Shown one piece after another: positions 27,515 to 35,959 of a stretch of DNA of 64,000 nucleotides; the first letter of the stretch is position 1, and every line of letters begins with the position of its first letter. The stretch spans positions 1 through 64,000 of the forward strand of contig NZ_JABAEX010000002.1 of the NCBI RefSeq assembly GCF_012843315.1, given 5' to 3'. The translations under genes and the position numbers were made by a program. The notes below the pieces were generated by a model. The model was not told the DNA's origin, searched no databases, and saw only the letters and a program-made list of their open reading frames with translations. The DNA is from Streptococcus sp. WB01_FAA12 (GTDB taxonomy: Bacteria; Bacillota; Bacilli; Lactobacillales; Streptococcaceae).

Positions 27515-27543
27515 TTGACAATTTTCTGATAATTCGGTATATT
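27515..27543 (+). promoter_or_regulatory. liv operon promoter
   Basis: -35 TTGACA (27515-27520), 17-bp spacer, -10 TATATT (27538-27543). Confidence 0.85.
27520..27534 (+). promoter_or_regulatory. CodY box in the liv promoter spacer
   Basis: AATTTTCTGATAATT differs at one position from the CodY consensus AATTTTCWGAAAATT. It fills the spacer between -35 and -10, so CodY bound to branched-chain amino acids/GTP would exclude RNA polymerase. Fits repression of a BCAA importer. Confidence 0.8.
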
Positions 27544-27584
27544 CTTAACATACTATTTTTGAAACAACTATAAGGAGATTAAAA

Positions 27585-28745
27585 ATGAAGAAAAAATTTG
27601 CCCTATCTTTTGTGGCTCTTGCTAGCGTAGCTCTTCTCGCTGCCTGTGGAGAGGTCAAGTCAGGAGCGTCAAATACAACTGGTAACCCAGTAGACGAAAA
27701 GACTATCAAAATCGGTTTTAACTTTGAAGAAACAGGTGCTGTAGCTGCCTATGGTACTTCTGAACAAAAAGGTGCTCAACTTGCTGTTGATGAAATCAAT
27801 GCTGCAGGTGGTATCGATGGAAAACAAATCGAAGTTGTGGATAAAGATAACAAATCTGAAACTGCTGAGGCTGCCTCTGTTACAACTAACCTAGTTACCC
27901 AATCAAAAGTTACAGCTATCGTAGGACCTGCGACATCTGGTGCAACTGCTGCAGCTGTAGCCAACGCTACTCAAGCAGGGGTTCCATTGATTTCACCAAG
28001 TGCGACTCAAGATGGATTGACCAAAGGTCAAGAATATCTATTTATCGGAACTTTCCAAGATAGCTTCCAAGGGAAGATTATTTCTAACTATGTAACAAAC
28101 AAATTGAATGCTAAGAAGGTTGTTCTATATACTGACAATGCAAGTGACTATGCTAAAGGTATTGCTAAATCTTTCCGCGAAGCATACAAAGGTGAGATTG
28201 TTGCAGACGAAACTTTTGTGGCAGGTGATACAGACTTCCAAGCAGCCCTTACTAAAATGAAAGGGAAAGAGTTTGACGCTATCGTTGTTCCAGGTTACTA
28301 CACAGAAGCAGGTAAAATCGTAAACCAAGCGCGTGGTATGGGAATTGATAAACCAATCGTTGGTGGTGACGGCTTTAACGGTGAAGAATTTGTTCAACAA
28401 GCAACTGCTGAAAGAGCATCAAACATTTACTTCATCTCTGGATTCTCAACTACAGTTGATGTTTCTGCAAAAGCTAAAGCTTTCCTTGAAGCCTACCGTG
28501 CTAAATACAACGAAGAGCCTTCAACATTCTCAGCTTTGGCCTATGACTCAGTTTATCTAGTAGCCAATGCTGCAAAAGGTGCTAAAAACTCAGGTGAAAT
28601 CAAGGACAACCTTGCTAAAACCAAAGACTTTGATGGTGTGACTGGTCAAACGAGCTTTGATGCAGATCACAACACAGTGAAAACGGCTTACATGATGACC
28701 ATGAATAATGGTAAAGTGGAAGCAGCAGAAGTTGTAAAACCATAA
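27585..28745 (+). CDS. livJ: Branched-chain amino-acid ABC transporter substrate-binding lipoprotein
   Basis: 386-residue periplasmic-binding-like lipoprotein that captures Leu/Ile/Val for LivHMGF. Signal peptide with lipobox LAAC, lipidated Cys21. The mature part starts KIGFNFEETGAVAAYG and contains the type I SBP features VGPATSGATAAAVANATQAGVPLISPSATQDGLT and VVPGYYTEAGKIVNQARGMG. First gene of livJHMGF, with a CodY box in its promoter. A partial hairpin after it (28767-28793) probably lowers expression of the downstream membrane genes relative to the binding protein. Confidence 0.95.
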   Translation: MKKKFALSFVALASVALLAACGEVKSGASNTTGNPVDEKTIKIGFNFEETGAVAAYGTSEQKGAQLAVDEINAAGGIDGKQIEVVDKDNKSETAEAASVTTNLVTQSKVTAIVGPATSGATAAAVANATQAGVPLISPSATQDGLTKGQEYLFIGTFQDSFQGKIISNYVTNKLNAKKVVLYTDNASDYAKGIAKSFREAYKGEIVADETFVAGDTDFQAALTKMKGKEFDAIVVPGYYTEAGKIVNQARGMGIDKPIVGGDGFNGEEFVQQATAERASNIYFISGFSTTVDVSAKAKAFLEAYRAKYNEEPSTFSALAYDSVYLVANAAKGAKNSGEIKDNLAKTKDFDGVTGQTSFDADHNTVKTAYMMTMNNGKVEAAEVVKP

Positions 28746-28766
28746 CATTAGAATAGTAGTTGAAAT

Positions 28767-28796
28767 AGGGAATGAGCCTTTGACTCACTCCCTGTT
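28767..28796 (+). terminator. Weak intercistronic hairpin between livJ and livH
   Basis: Stem AGGGAATGAG (28767-28776) with CTCACTCCCT (28784-28793, one mismatch), followed by only GTTTC. Likely an attenuating or mRNA-stabilising hairpin rather than a full terminator. Confidence 0.55.
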
Positions 28797-28864
28797 TCGG
28801 TGTTTATGAACTTGTGAAAATTGAGAAATTTTCTAAAAAATAACGATAGAAAAGAGTGAATGCT

Positions 28865-29734
28865 ATGCTCCAACAACTTGTGAATGGTTTAATTCTGGGT
28901 AGTGTTTATGCACTTTTGGCCCTGGGTTATACCATGGTTTATGGAATTATCAAACTCATCAACTTCGCCCACGGTGATATTTATATGATGGGAGCCTTTA
29001 TTGGTTACTTTTTGATTAATTCTTTCCAAATGAATTTCTTTTTAGCTTTGATTATTTCAATGGTAGGAACCGCACTGCTTGGTGTTGTGATTGAATTTCT
29101 TGCCTACCGTCCTTTGCGACATTCTACGCGTATTGCTGTATTGATTACTGCTATCGGAGTGTCTTTCCTACTGGAATATGGAATGGTTTACTTGGTCGGT
29201 GCCAATACTCGCGCCTTTCCTCAAGCCATTCAAACAGTTCGCTATGATTTGGGGCCAATCAGCTTGACAAATGTTCAATTGATGATTTTAGCAGTTTCCT
29301 TACTCCTGATGATTTTATTGCAAGTGATTGTTCAAAAAACAAAAATGGGGAAAGCTATGCGTGCTGTATCAGTTGATAGTGACGCGGCGCAATTGATGGG
29401 AATTAATGTAAATCGTACAATCAGTTTTACTTTTGCTTTGGGTTCAGCCCTTGCTGGAGCAGCAGGTGTCCTAATCGCCCTTTACTACAACTCTCTTGAA
29501 CCTTTGATGGGTGTGACTCCAGGTCTAAAATCATTCGTTGCGGCCGTTCTTGGTGGTATCGGGATTATTCCTGGTGCAGCTCTAGGAGGATTTGTGATTG
29601 GCTTGTTGGAAACTTTTGCAACTGCCTTTGGTATGTCTGATTTCCGTGATGCCATCGTTTATGGAATCTTGCTTTTGATTCTGATTGTTCGTCCTGCAGG
29701 TATCCTTGGTAAGAATGTGAAAGAGAAGGTGTAA
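28865..29734 (+). CDS. livH: Branched-chain amino-acid ABC transporter permease LivH
   Basis: 289-residue membrane permease with about eight hydrophobic segments. It starts MLQQLVNGLILGSVYALLALGYTMVYGIIKLINFAHGD, the typical LivH opening, and contains the cytoplasmic coupling loop KTKMGKAMRAVSVDSDAAQLMGINVNRTI. A GTG at 28856 would be directly on the GAAAAGAG ribosome site; ATG 28865 is 9 bp away and gives the canonical start. The gap to livM is 3 bp. Confidence 0.94.
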   Translation: MLQQLVNGLILGSVYALLALGYTMVYGIIKLINFAHGDIYMMGAFIGYFLINSFQMNFFLALIISMVGTALLGVVIEFLAYRPLRHSTRIAVLITAIGVSFLLEYGMVYLVGANTRAFPQAIQTVRYDLGPISLTNVQLMILAVSLLLMILLQVIVQKTKMGKAMRAVSVDSDAAQLMGINVNRTISFTFALGSALAGAAGVLIALYYNSLEPLMGVTPGLKSFVAAVLGGIGIIPGAALGGFVIGLLETFATAFGMSDFRDAIVYGILLLILIVRPAGILGKNVKEKV

Positions 29735-29737
29735 ACA

Positions 29738-30694
29738 ATGAAGACAAATCTTAAAGTAAATATTCTCTGGTTATTCCTTCTGTTAGCGGGTTATGGATTG
29801 GTTAGCGTATTGGTTTCTGCTGGTGTTCTCAATCTATTCCATATCCAAATTTTAGAACAAATTGGGATTAATATCATCCTTGCAGTAGGTTTGAACCTAA
29901 TCGTTGGTTTTTCAGGACAATTCTCACTCGGTCATGCAGGTTTTATGGCGATTGGGGCTTATGCAGCAGCGATTATTGGCTCAAAATCACCAACCTATGG
30001 TGCCTTCTTTGGAGCAATGGTCTTGGGTGCCTTGATTTCTGGTGCAGTCGCTTTGCTCGTTGGGATTCCAACACTCCGTTTGAAGGGTGACTACCTGGCT
30101 GTTGCGACACTAGGTGTTTCAGAAATCATCCGTATTTTTATCATTAATGGTGGAAGTTTGACCAACGGTGCTGCTGGTATCTTGGGTATTCCAAACTTTA
30201 CCAACTGGCAGATGGTTTATCTATTTGTGGTGATCACAACTATTGCAACCCTCAACTTCTTACGTAGTCCAATTGGACGCTCTACTCTATCTGTTCGTGA
30301 GGATGAGATTGCTGCAGAGTCTGTTGGGGTAAACACTACAAAGATCAAGATTATCGCTTTTGTCTTTGGTGCTATTACAGCAAGTATTGCTGGCTCACTT
30401 CAGGCTGGTTTTATCGGATCTGTTGTTCCAAAAGATTACACCTTTATTAATTCTATCAATGTGTTGATTATCGTTGTATTTGGTGGACTTGGATCTATTA
30501 CTGGTACCATTGTTTCAGCGATTGTTTTGGGAATTTTAAATATGCTCCTTCAAGATGTAGCTAGCGTACGTATGATCATCTACGCCTTGGCTCTTGTATT
30601 GGTTATGATTTTCAGACCGGGTGGACTTCTTGGAACATGGGAATTAAGTCTATCACGTTTCTTTAAAAAATCTAAGAAGGAGGGACAAAACTAA
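29738..30694 (+). CDS. livM: Branched-chain amino-acid ABC transporter permease LivM
   Basis: 318-residue second permease. NIILAVGLNLIVGFSGQFSLGHAGFMAIGAYAAA is the LivM signature; LKGDYLAVATLGVSEIIRI and GRSTLSVREDEIAAESVGVNTTKIKIIAF contain the EAA-like coupling helix. The stop overlaps the livG start by one base (TAATG), so translation is coupled. Confidence 0.95.
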   Translation: MKTNLKVNILWLFLLLAGYGLVSVLVSAGVLNLFHIQILEQIGINIILAVGLNLIVGFSGQFSLGHAGFMAIGAYAAAIIGSKSPTYGAFFGAMVLGALISGAVALLVGIPTLRLKGDYLAVATLGVSEIIRIFIINGGSLTNGAAGILGIPNFTNWQMVYLFVVITTIATLNFLRSPIGRSTLSVREDEIAAESVGVNTTKIKIIAFVFGAITASIAGSLQAGFIGSVVPKDYTFINSINVLIIVVFGGLGSITGTIVSAIVLGILNMLLQDVASVRMIIYALALVLVMIFRPGGLLGTWELSLSRFFKKSKKEGQN

Positions 30695-31458
30695 TGGCAT
30701 TACTTGAAGTTAAACAGTTAACCAAACATTTTGGCGGTCTAACAGCTGTTGGAGATGTCACTCTTGAATTGAACGAGGGAGAATTGGTCGGTTTGATTGG
30801 ACCAAACGGGGCTGGTAAAACGACCCTTTTCAATCTCTTGACGGGTGTTTATGAACCAAGTGAAGGTACGGTGACACTAGATGGTCACCTCCTAAATGGG
30901 AAAACTCCCTACAAGATTGCTTCACTTGGACTCAGTCGTACTTTCCAAAATATTCGTTTGTTCAAGGATCTGACAGTTTTGGAAAATGTTTTGATTGCGT
31001 TTAGCAATCATCATAAACAACATGTCCTTGCGAGCTTTCTACGTCTACCCGCTTTCTATAAGAATGAGGAAGAATTAAAAAGCAAAGCGTTGAACTTGCT
31101 GAAGATCTTTGATTTGGATAGTGACGCAGATACTCTTGCGAAGAATCTGGCCTATGGCCAACAACGTCGATTAGAAATCGTTCGTGCTCTGGCAACTGAA
31201 CCTAAGATCCTCTTTTTGGATGAACCTGCAGCTGGGATGAATCCACAAGAAACAGCTGAATTGACAGAATTGATCCGCCGTATCAAAGACGAATTTAAAA
31301 TTACCATCATGCTCATCGAACACGATATGAACTTGGTTATGGAAGTTACTGAGCGTATCTATGTTCTTGAATATGGTCGTTTGATTGCTCATGGGACTCC
31401 AGATGAAATCAAGAACAACAAACGTGTTATCGAAGCTTATCTAGGAGGTGAAGCCTAA
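30694..31458 (+). CDS. livG: Branched-chain amino-acid ABC transporter ATPase LivG
   Basis: 254-residue ABC ATPase. Walker A GPNGAGKTT, the extended loop ALSNHHKQHV-type insertion after FQNIRLFKDLTVLENVLIAF typical of LivG, signature LAYGQQRRLEIVRAL, Walker B ILFLDEPAAGMNPQE, and the H-loop His in IEHDMNLVM. It pairs with LivF to power LivHM. Start and stop both overlap neighbours by one base. Confidence 0.96.
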   Translation: MALLEVKQLTKHFGGLTAVGDVTLELNEGELVGLIGPNGAGKTTLFNLLTGVYEPSEGTVTLDGHLLNGKTPYKIASLGLSRTFQNIRLFKDLTVLENVLIAFSNHHKQHVLASFLRLPAFYKNEEELKSKALNLLKIFDLDSDADTLAKNLAYGQQRRLEIVRALATEPKILFLDEPAAGMNPQETAELTELIRRIKDEFKITIMLIEHDMNLVMEVTERIYVLEYGRLIAHGTPDEIKNNKRVIEAYLGGEA

Positions 31459-32168
31459 TGTCTATGTTAAAAGTTGAAAACCTCTCTGTGCATTACGGTA
31501 TGATCCAAGCAGTTCGTGATGTAAGTTTCGAGGTTAATGAAGGTGAAGTTGTTTCCTTGATTGGTGCCAATGGTGCTGGTAAAACAACCATTCTTCGCAC
31601 CCTTTCAGGTTTGGTTCGTCCAAGTACTGGTAAAATTCAGTTTTTAGAAAAAGAAATTCAAAAGATGCCAGCGCAAAAAATCGTGGCAGGTGGCCTTTCA
31701 CAAGTTCCTGAGGGACGCCATGTTTTTCCAGGATTGACTGTTATGGAAAACTTAGAAATGGGAGCCTTTTTAAAGAAAAATCGTGAAGAAAATCAAGCCA
31801 ACTTGAAAAAAGTCTTTTCACGTTTCCCTCGTCTGGAAGAACGTAAAAACCAAGATGCGGCGACCCTTTCAGGTGGTGAACAGCAGATGCTGGCTATGGG
31901 ACGTGCTCTCATGTCCACGCCTAAGCTCCTTCTCTTGGACGAGCCATCAATGGGACTTGCTCCTATCTTTATCCAAGAAATTTTTGATATCATTCAAGAT
32001 ATTCAGAAGCAAGGAACAACGGTTCTCCTAATTGAACAGAACGCTAACAAGGCCCTTGCTATTTCTGACCGAGGTTATGTGCTTGAAACAGGTAAGATTG
32101 TCCTATCAGGAACAGGAAAAGAACTCGCAGCATCAGACGAAGTCAGAAAAGCATATCTAGGTGGCTAA
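31458..32168 (+). CDS. livF: Branched-chain amino-acid ABC transporter ATPase LivF
   Basis: 236-residue ABC ATPase. Walker A GANGAGKTT, the LivF-typical SQVPEGRHVFPGLTVMENLEMGAF, signature TLSGGEQQMLAMGRAL, Walker B LLLLDEPSMGLAPIF, and IEQNANKALAISDRGYVLETG (Q-N variant of the H-loop usual for LivF). A second ATG two codons in (31464) is possible. Last gene of the operon; a repeat-family hairpin starts at its stop codon. Confidence 0.95.
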   Translation: MSMLKVENLSVHYGMIQAVRDVSFEVNEGEVVSLIGANGAGKTTILRTLSGLVRPSTGKIQFLEKEIQKMPAQKIVAGGLSQVPEGRHVFPGLTVMENLEMGAFLKKNREENQANLKKVFSRFPRLEERKNQDAATLSGGEQQMLAMGRALMSTPKLLLLDEPSMGLAPIFIQEIFDIIQDIQKQGTTVLLIEQNANKALAISDRGYVLETGKIVLSGTGKELAASDEVRKAYLGG

Positions 32169-32190
32169 AAAGGTCCGGGGGACCTTTTTA
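32167..32190 (+). terminator. liv operon terminator (repeat-family hairpin)
   Basis: Perfect 10-bp stem AAAAAGGTCC (32167-32176) with 32180-32189, loop GGG, ending TTTTT. It shares GGTCCGGGGGACCTTTTT with the nadE array (20410-20427). Confidence 0.85.
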
Positions 32191-32346
32191 GTCGGCAGAT
32201 AGAGATTGCGTAGCAATCATCAGATCCAGTGGATTGTTTTAGTCGGTGGATGAGAGTTGCGCAGCAATTCCCCTATAGTCCGAGGGACCTTTTTAGTCGG
32301 CAGATAAGGATTACGTAAGCAATCATCCAATCCAGTGGATTGTTTT
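32185..32346 (+). repeat. Array of ~53-bp hairpin/T-tract repeats after livF
   Basis: T-tracts followed by AGT(C/T)GG start at 32185, 32237, 32290 and 32343, spacing 52-53 bp. Each full unit carries a small hairpin (GATTGC-GTA-GCAATC, GTTGC-GCA-GCAAT or a GATTACGTAAGCAATC variant), then a second hairpin (AATCCAGTGGATT or a GGGACC type) running into the next T-tract. Units 1 and 3 are most alike. No coding potential seen in 32169-32521 apart from this array, a hairpin and the next promoter. Confidence 0.7.
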
Positions 32347-32364
32347 AGTTGGCATATGAATTTG

Positions 32365-32391
32365 AAGAGCTCCAAATTTGGGGCTCTTTCT
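32365..32391 (+). terminator. Hairpin terminator downstream of the livF repeat array
   Basis: 12-bp stem AAGAGCTCCAAA (32365-32376) with 32377-32388 (one G-U), so the effective loop is a few bases, followed by TTCTTC. Confidence 0.6.
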
Positions 32392-32454
32392 TCGTTTGGT
32401 CACTATTTTGATGGACTTGATTTGAGCATCCGTTTTCTTAATATAGAATCTAAC

Positions 32455-32483
32455 TTGACAAAAACACGTGTTCATTATATAAT
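32455..32483 (+). promoter_or_regulatory. Consensus promoter with internal palindrome (LicCA-like operon)
   Basis: -35 TTGACA (32455-32460), 17-bp spacer, -10 TATAAT (32478-32483): perfect vegetative consensus. The spacer holds the 10-bp palindrome AACACGTGTT (32463-32472), a plausible operator, perhaps for the HTH domain of the gene it drives. Confidence 0.8.
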
Positions 32484-32521
32484 TAAATGAATAAAAATAT
32501 TGAACAAAAGAGGCTGAAGAT

Positions 32522-34300
32522 ATGCTATCAGAAAAACAATTTAAACTTTTACGTTTTTTGTTGACTCACAAAGACGAAAACTTTACACAGAGACAATTGG
32601 CTGAACAGCTAGATATCGCTTTGGGGACGGTAAATAATCTTCTCAAGGAATGTAAAGAAGAGAAGTGGATCAGTGAGGAAAATCATTTAACTGACTTAGG
32701 TGAGGAGGCTTTAGCTCCGTATCAGGTGAAGAATGCCATTATCATGGCTGCAGGTATGAGTAGCCGCTTTGCTCCTTTGTCTTATGAGCTACCTAAAGGA
32801 TTGCTTCAAGTTAAAGGTGAGCGTTTGATTGAGAGAGAAATCAAGCAGTTGCAAGAAGCTGGGATAGAGGATATTACAGTTATTGTAGGCTATCTGCAGG
32901 AAAAAATGTTCTATCTAGCAGAAAAATTTGGTGTTAAAATCGTTGTGAATAATGATTACTACAAGTACAACAACTGTTCTTCTCTCATGCTAGTCAGAGA
33001 CCAACTTTCTAACACTTATATCTGCTCTTCGGATAATTATTTTGCGGAAAATCCGTTTGAGCGATACATTTACAGAGGTTACTATTCTACAATATTTGCA
33101 GAAGGGGACACAGACGAATACTGCTCTAAGGAAGACTCCAATCACACGATTATCGATATTCAAATCGGTGGGACGAATACTTGGGCTATGGTGGGGCACG
33201 TTTATTTTGATCGTGCATTTAGTGAAAAGTTTGTAGATATTTTAGAAACTGAATTTAAGCACGAACCATATCGCGAACAACTCTGGGAAGATTATTATAG
33301 TCGTCACGTCAAGGAGCTTCCTTTGGAAGCTCGGCATTATTCAGCAGACATTGTTAAGGAGTTTGATTCACTAGATGAGTTGCGTCAGTTTGATGAACAC
33401 TATTTGGTGAATACGAATTCGGAAATCATTGATAACATCTGTAAGACATTAGGATGTATAGCTTCAGATATTGTCAATATCAAACCTCTAAAAGATGGTC
33501 TAACCAACACTTCGTTTTCATTTGACTGCCTAGGGAAGAAATATGTTTACCGCCATCCAGGTAGAGGAACGGAGAATTATATCGATCGTGCTAGTGAAGC
33601 GGCTTCCATGGAAATTGCTGCAAAATTAAAGATTGACCGTACTTTTGTCGCTATGAACAAGGATGAGGGCTGGAAAATTTCAGAATTTATTCCCAACGCC
33701 AAGCAACTAGATTATGATAATTGGGATGATGTAGCAAAAGCAATGGAGCTCTTGAGACGCTTGCACCAATCTGGAGAAAAAACGGATCATTCTTTTGATC
33801 AATTTGAGGGAATTGATGATTTTAGACGAAAATTAAAAGCTAGCAATCGTTTTGAGTTTGATGGACTTGAAGAGTTGGATAAGAATGTCTCAGTTCTCGA
33901 GAAGCTTTTACAAGAAGATCAAGCGAAAAAGGTTCTCTGCCACGGAGATTCTTATAGCCCGAATTTCTTGTTGAATGAAGCTGGCGAAATGAGCTTGATT
34001 GATTGGGAATATTCTGGTATGGGAGATCCAGCAGGAGATTTAGGAACCTTTATCGGGTGTTCAAATTATACAGTAGAAGAAGCTGAAAAGGTACTTGAAA
34101 TCTATCTACAAGAAGTTCCAGACAAGAGAACCAAACGTCACTATTTTGCCTATGTATCAGTGACTTCATATTATTGGTTTTTGTGGGCCCTGTTCCAAGA
34201 AAGCGTTGGAAAACCAGTAGGTGAATTTCTTTATATCTGGTATCGTTATACCAAGCAGTATGGAAAACTTGCATTAGATTTATACTTAGAGGAGAATTGA
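32522..34300 (+). CDS. Three-domain HTH / LicC-like nucleotidyltransferase / LicA-like choline(ethanolamine) kinase
   Basis: 592 residues, three modules. 1-66: winged-helix HTH (FTQRQLAEQLDIALGTVNNLLKE). 69-300: NTP-transferase of the LicC/phosphocholine cytidylyltransferase type, with AAGMSSRFAPLSYELPKGLL (76-95) as nucleotide loop and the LicC-like NNDYYKYNNCSSLMLVRDQL. 305-592: choline/ethanolamine-kinase fold, with LCHGDSYSPNFLL (His474, Asp476, Asn481) as catalytic loop and LIDWEYSGMGDPAGDLG (Asp494) as metal site. In pneumococcus LicA and LicC are separate proteins of the lic locus; here kinase and cytidylyltransferase are fused and joined to a DNA-binding domain. It heads an operon with a small membrane peptide (1-bp gap) and NCS1 transporters. 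The substrate (choline, ethanolamine or other amino alcohol) is inferred. Confidence 0.85.
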   Translation: MLSEKQFKLLRFLLTHKDENFTQRQLAEQLDIALGTVNNLLKECKEEKWISEENHLTDLGEEALAPYQVKNAIIMAAGMSSRFAPLSYELPKGLLQVKGERLIEREIKQLQEAGIEDITVIVGYLQEKMFYLAEKFGVKIVVNNDYYKYNNCSSLMLVRDQLSNTYICSSDNYFAENPFERYIYRGYYSTIFAEGDTDEYCSKEDSNHTIIDIQIGGTNTWAMVGHVYFDRAFSEKFVDILETEFKHEPYREQLWEDYYSRHVKELPLEARHYSADIVKEFDSLDELRQFDEHYLVNTNSEIIDNICKTLGCIASDIVNIKPLKDGLTNTSFSFDCLGKKYVYRHPGRGTENYIDRASEAASMEIAAKLKIDRTFVAMNKDEGWKISEFIPNAKQLDYDNWDDVAKAMELLRRLHQSGEKTDHSFDQFEGIDDFRRKLKASNRFEFDGLEELDKNVSVLEKLLQEDQAKKVLCHGDSYSPNFLLNEAGEMSLIDWEYSGMGDPAGDLGTFIGCSNYTVEEAEKVLEIYLQEVPDKRTKRHYFAYVSVTSYYWFLWALFQESVGKPVGEFLYIWYRYTKQYGKLALDLYLEEN

Positions 34301-34301
34301 G

Positions 34302-34487
34302 ATGAAACCGACATCAGAAATTGAAGAATTAGTAGCAAATGAAACGAAAAGAAGGCTAGAAGAAATGGAATCACCAAACTATGTGTTTGCTCAGCCGTTT
34401 CTAAAAAGTGATTTTATTATAGTCATTGGCTTAGTTCTAATTAACCTTATTCTGATTATCCTAGCCATGACAGGAGGTATTCAATAA
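34302..34487 (+). CDS. 61-residue single-pass membrane peptide
   Basis: A short charged N-terminal helix (SEIEELVANETKRRLEEME) and one membrane segment (DFIIVIGLVLINLILIILAM). It starts 1 bp after the kinase fusion stop and ends 1 bp before the NCS1 transporter start; the transporter's AGGAGG lies inside its last codons. A degenerate copy survives before the second transporter, showing that the pair was duplicated as a unit. A small accessory subunit of the transporter is the simplest reading. GAGGAG precedes its ATG. Confidence 0.8.
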   Translation: MKPTSEIEELVANETKRRLEEMESPNYVFAQPFLKSDFIIVIGLVLINLILIILAMTGGIQ

Positions 34488-34488
34488 A

Positions 34489-35916
34489 ATGTCTAAGATG
34501 AATGACTTTATTCAACAGGAGACGATAACGGGAATTGTTCCCATGACCAACAAGGATCGTCAGTATTCTTTCTGGGATCTCTTCCTGTCGACAAGTGGCT
34601 TTGCCATTGCAACTTGGTGTTATACCCAAGGAGCTTATGTGGCTCAATATTTGACCTTTAATCAAATGTTGATTAATATTTTTAGCTTTAATATTATCTG
34701 GGTCTTTATTGAGTGTCTCCCAATTCTGTTTGCGGTTAAATATGGAATTGATTTGTGGATTTGGTTGAGGGCTGTCCTAGGAAAAAAAGGGGTGGCCTTG
34801 CTATCAACCATTATTAGCTTGGCTAACTTTGGCTGGTACGCCGTTGCGGCTAATCTTTTTGCTAATTCTATGATCCACTTGGCAAATAATTTTGGACTTG
34901 GTTTAGACAAGGGAGTATGGGCACCGATTTTAGGTACTCTCTGTGTTCTCCTTGGAACGCTGATTGCCCTTGGAGGTCCAGAAGTGATCAAATGGACCAA
35001 TCGATTCTTGGTCATCGCCCTGTTGATTGTCGGTCTGATTATAGTTGGAATCTGTTTTGTAGCTGTGCCTATCACTGACATTATGAACATTCAACCAGCT
35101 ACCCAAGGAGATTTGACGCCCTTGGAACGCTTCATGCTCTCTGGGGAAGGAAATGTTGCTTTTGCCTTCTCTTGGTCTACACAAGCATTGGTTTTACCGC
35201 GTTTGGCAAAATCAGAACGCAGTGGTTATTGGGCTACAGCCTTATCATACGGGGTTGTCGCTCCATTCTTCGTTGCGACAGGTGGAGTCATGGCTCTAGC
35301 CATGTTTGTCAAAACAGGTGTTTATGAAAGTGATCCAACAACGATGCTGTCAACTCTAAGCACCCCAGCCTTTGCCCTCTTAAGTCTACTACTAGTAGCC
35401 TTTGCCAATATTGGAACCCAGGGGACAGGATCGTATGTGAATTGTATGATTGTCAAAAGCGGGATGCCAAAAGTAAGCTATAAACTAATGGTTTGGATTG
35501 CTATGGTTTACGTGAGTCTACTCACTATCTGGGGAGGGGTAGAAGAGTACTTCGGTTCCTTCATCTCACTAGCCGCTTATATTCAGGGGCCAATTATTGG
35601 TATGATCGTTGTTGACTACTTTATCTTAAGAAAACGAAAACTTGATTTGCGTTCAGCTTATTTCCTTGAAGGACACGATGCTTACGAGTTTACCAAAGGA
35701 TTTAACTTGGTTGGCTTGTCTTGCGTATTTATCTCCTTATTGGTTGCAGTACTATTTGTTTATAACCCTGTAACAGCACAGATTCAAAGCCCAATCTTTT
35801 TAATCACAACGGGTAGTGGCTTTACTGCGATTTTTGGAGGTTTATTGTACTGGTTAGCTAGCTTAACTCCGTTAAAACGCTATATGATCAAGGATCGGGA
35901 CTCTGTTACGATTTAA
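34489..35916 (+). CDS. NCS1-family transporter (cytosine/purine/allantoin permease-like), copy 1
   Basis: 475-residue membrane protein with about 12 hydrophobic segments. The N-terminal KDRQYSFWDLFLSTSGFAIATWCYTQGAYVAQYL and the internal GPEVIKWTNRF and GTGSYVNCMIV blocks fit the nucleobase:cation symporter-1 family. It is coupled to the LicCA-like fusion through the 61-residue gene. Because its neighbours act on amino alcohols, the cargo may be choline, ethanolamine or a related compound rather than a nucleobase; this is inference. By eye it differs from copy 2 at about 26 of 475 positions without gaps. Confidence 0.85.
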   Translation: MSKMNDFIQQETITGIVPMTNKDRQYSFWDLFLSTSGFAIATWCYTQGAYVAQYLTFNQMLINIFSFNIIWVFIECLPILFAVKYGIDLWIWLRAVLGKKGVALLSTIISLANFGWYAVAANLFANSMIHLANNFGLGLDKGVWAPILGTLCVLLGTLIALGGPEVIKWTNRFLVIALLIVGLIIVGICFVAVPITDIMNIQPATQGDLTPLERFMLSGEGNVAFAFSWSTQALVLPRLAKSERSGYWATALSYGVVAPFFVATGGVMALAMFVKTGVYESDPTTMLSTLSTPAFALLSLLLVAFANIGTQGTGSYVNCMIVKSGMPKVSYKLMVWIAMVYVSLLTIWGGVEEYFGSFISLAAYIQGPIIGMIVVDYFILRKRKLDLRSAYFLEGHDAYEFTKGFNLVGLSCVFISLLVAVLFVYNPVTAQIQSPIFLITTGSGFTAIFGGLLYWLASLTPLKRYMIKDRDSVTI

Positions 35917-35959
35917 GGATAAATGAAAGCCTTAATCTATATCTATTTGCTTCCTCTTT

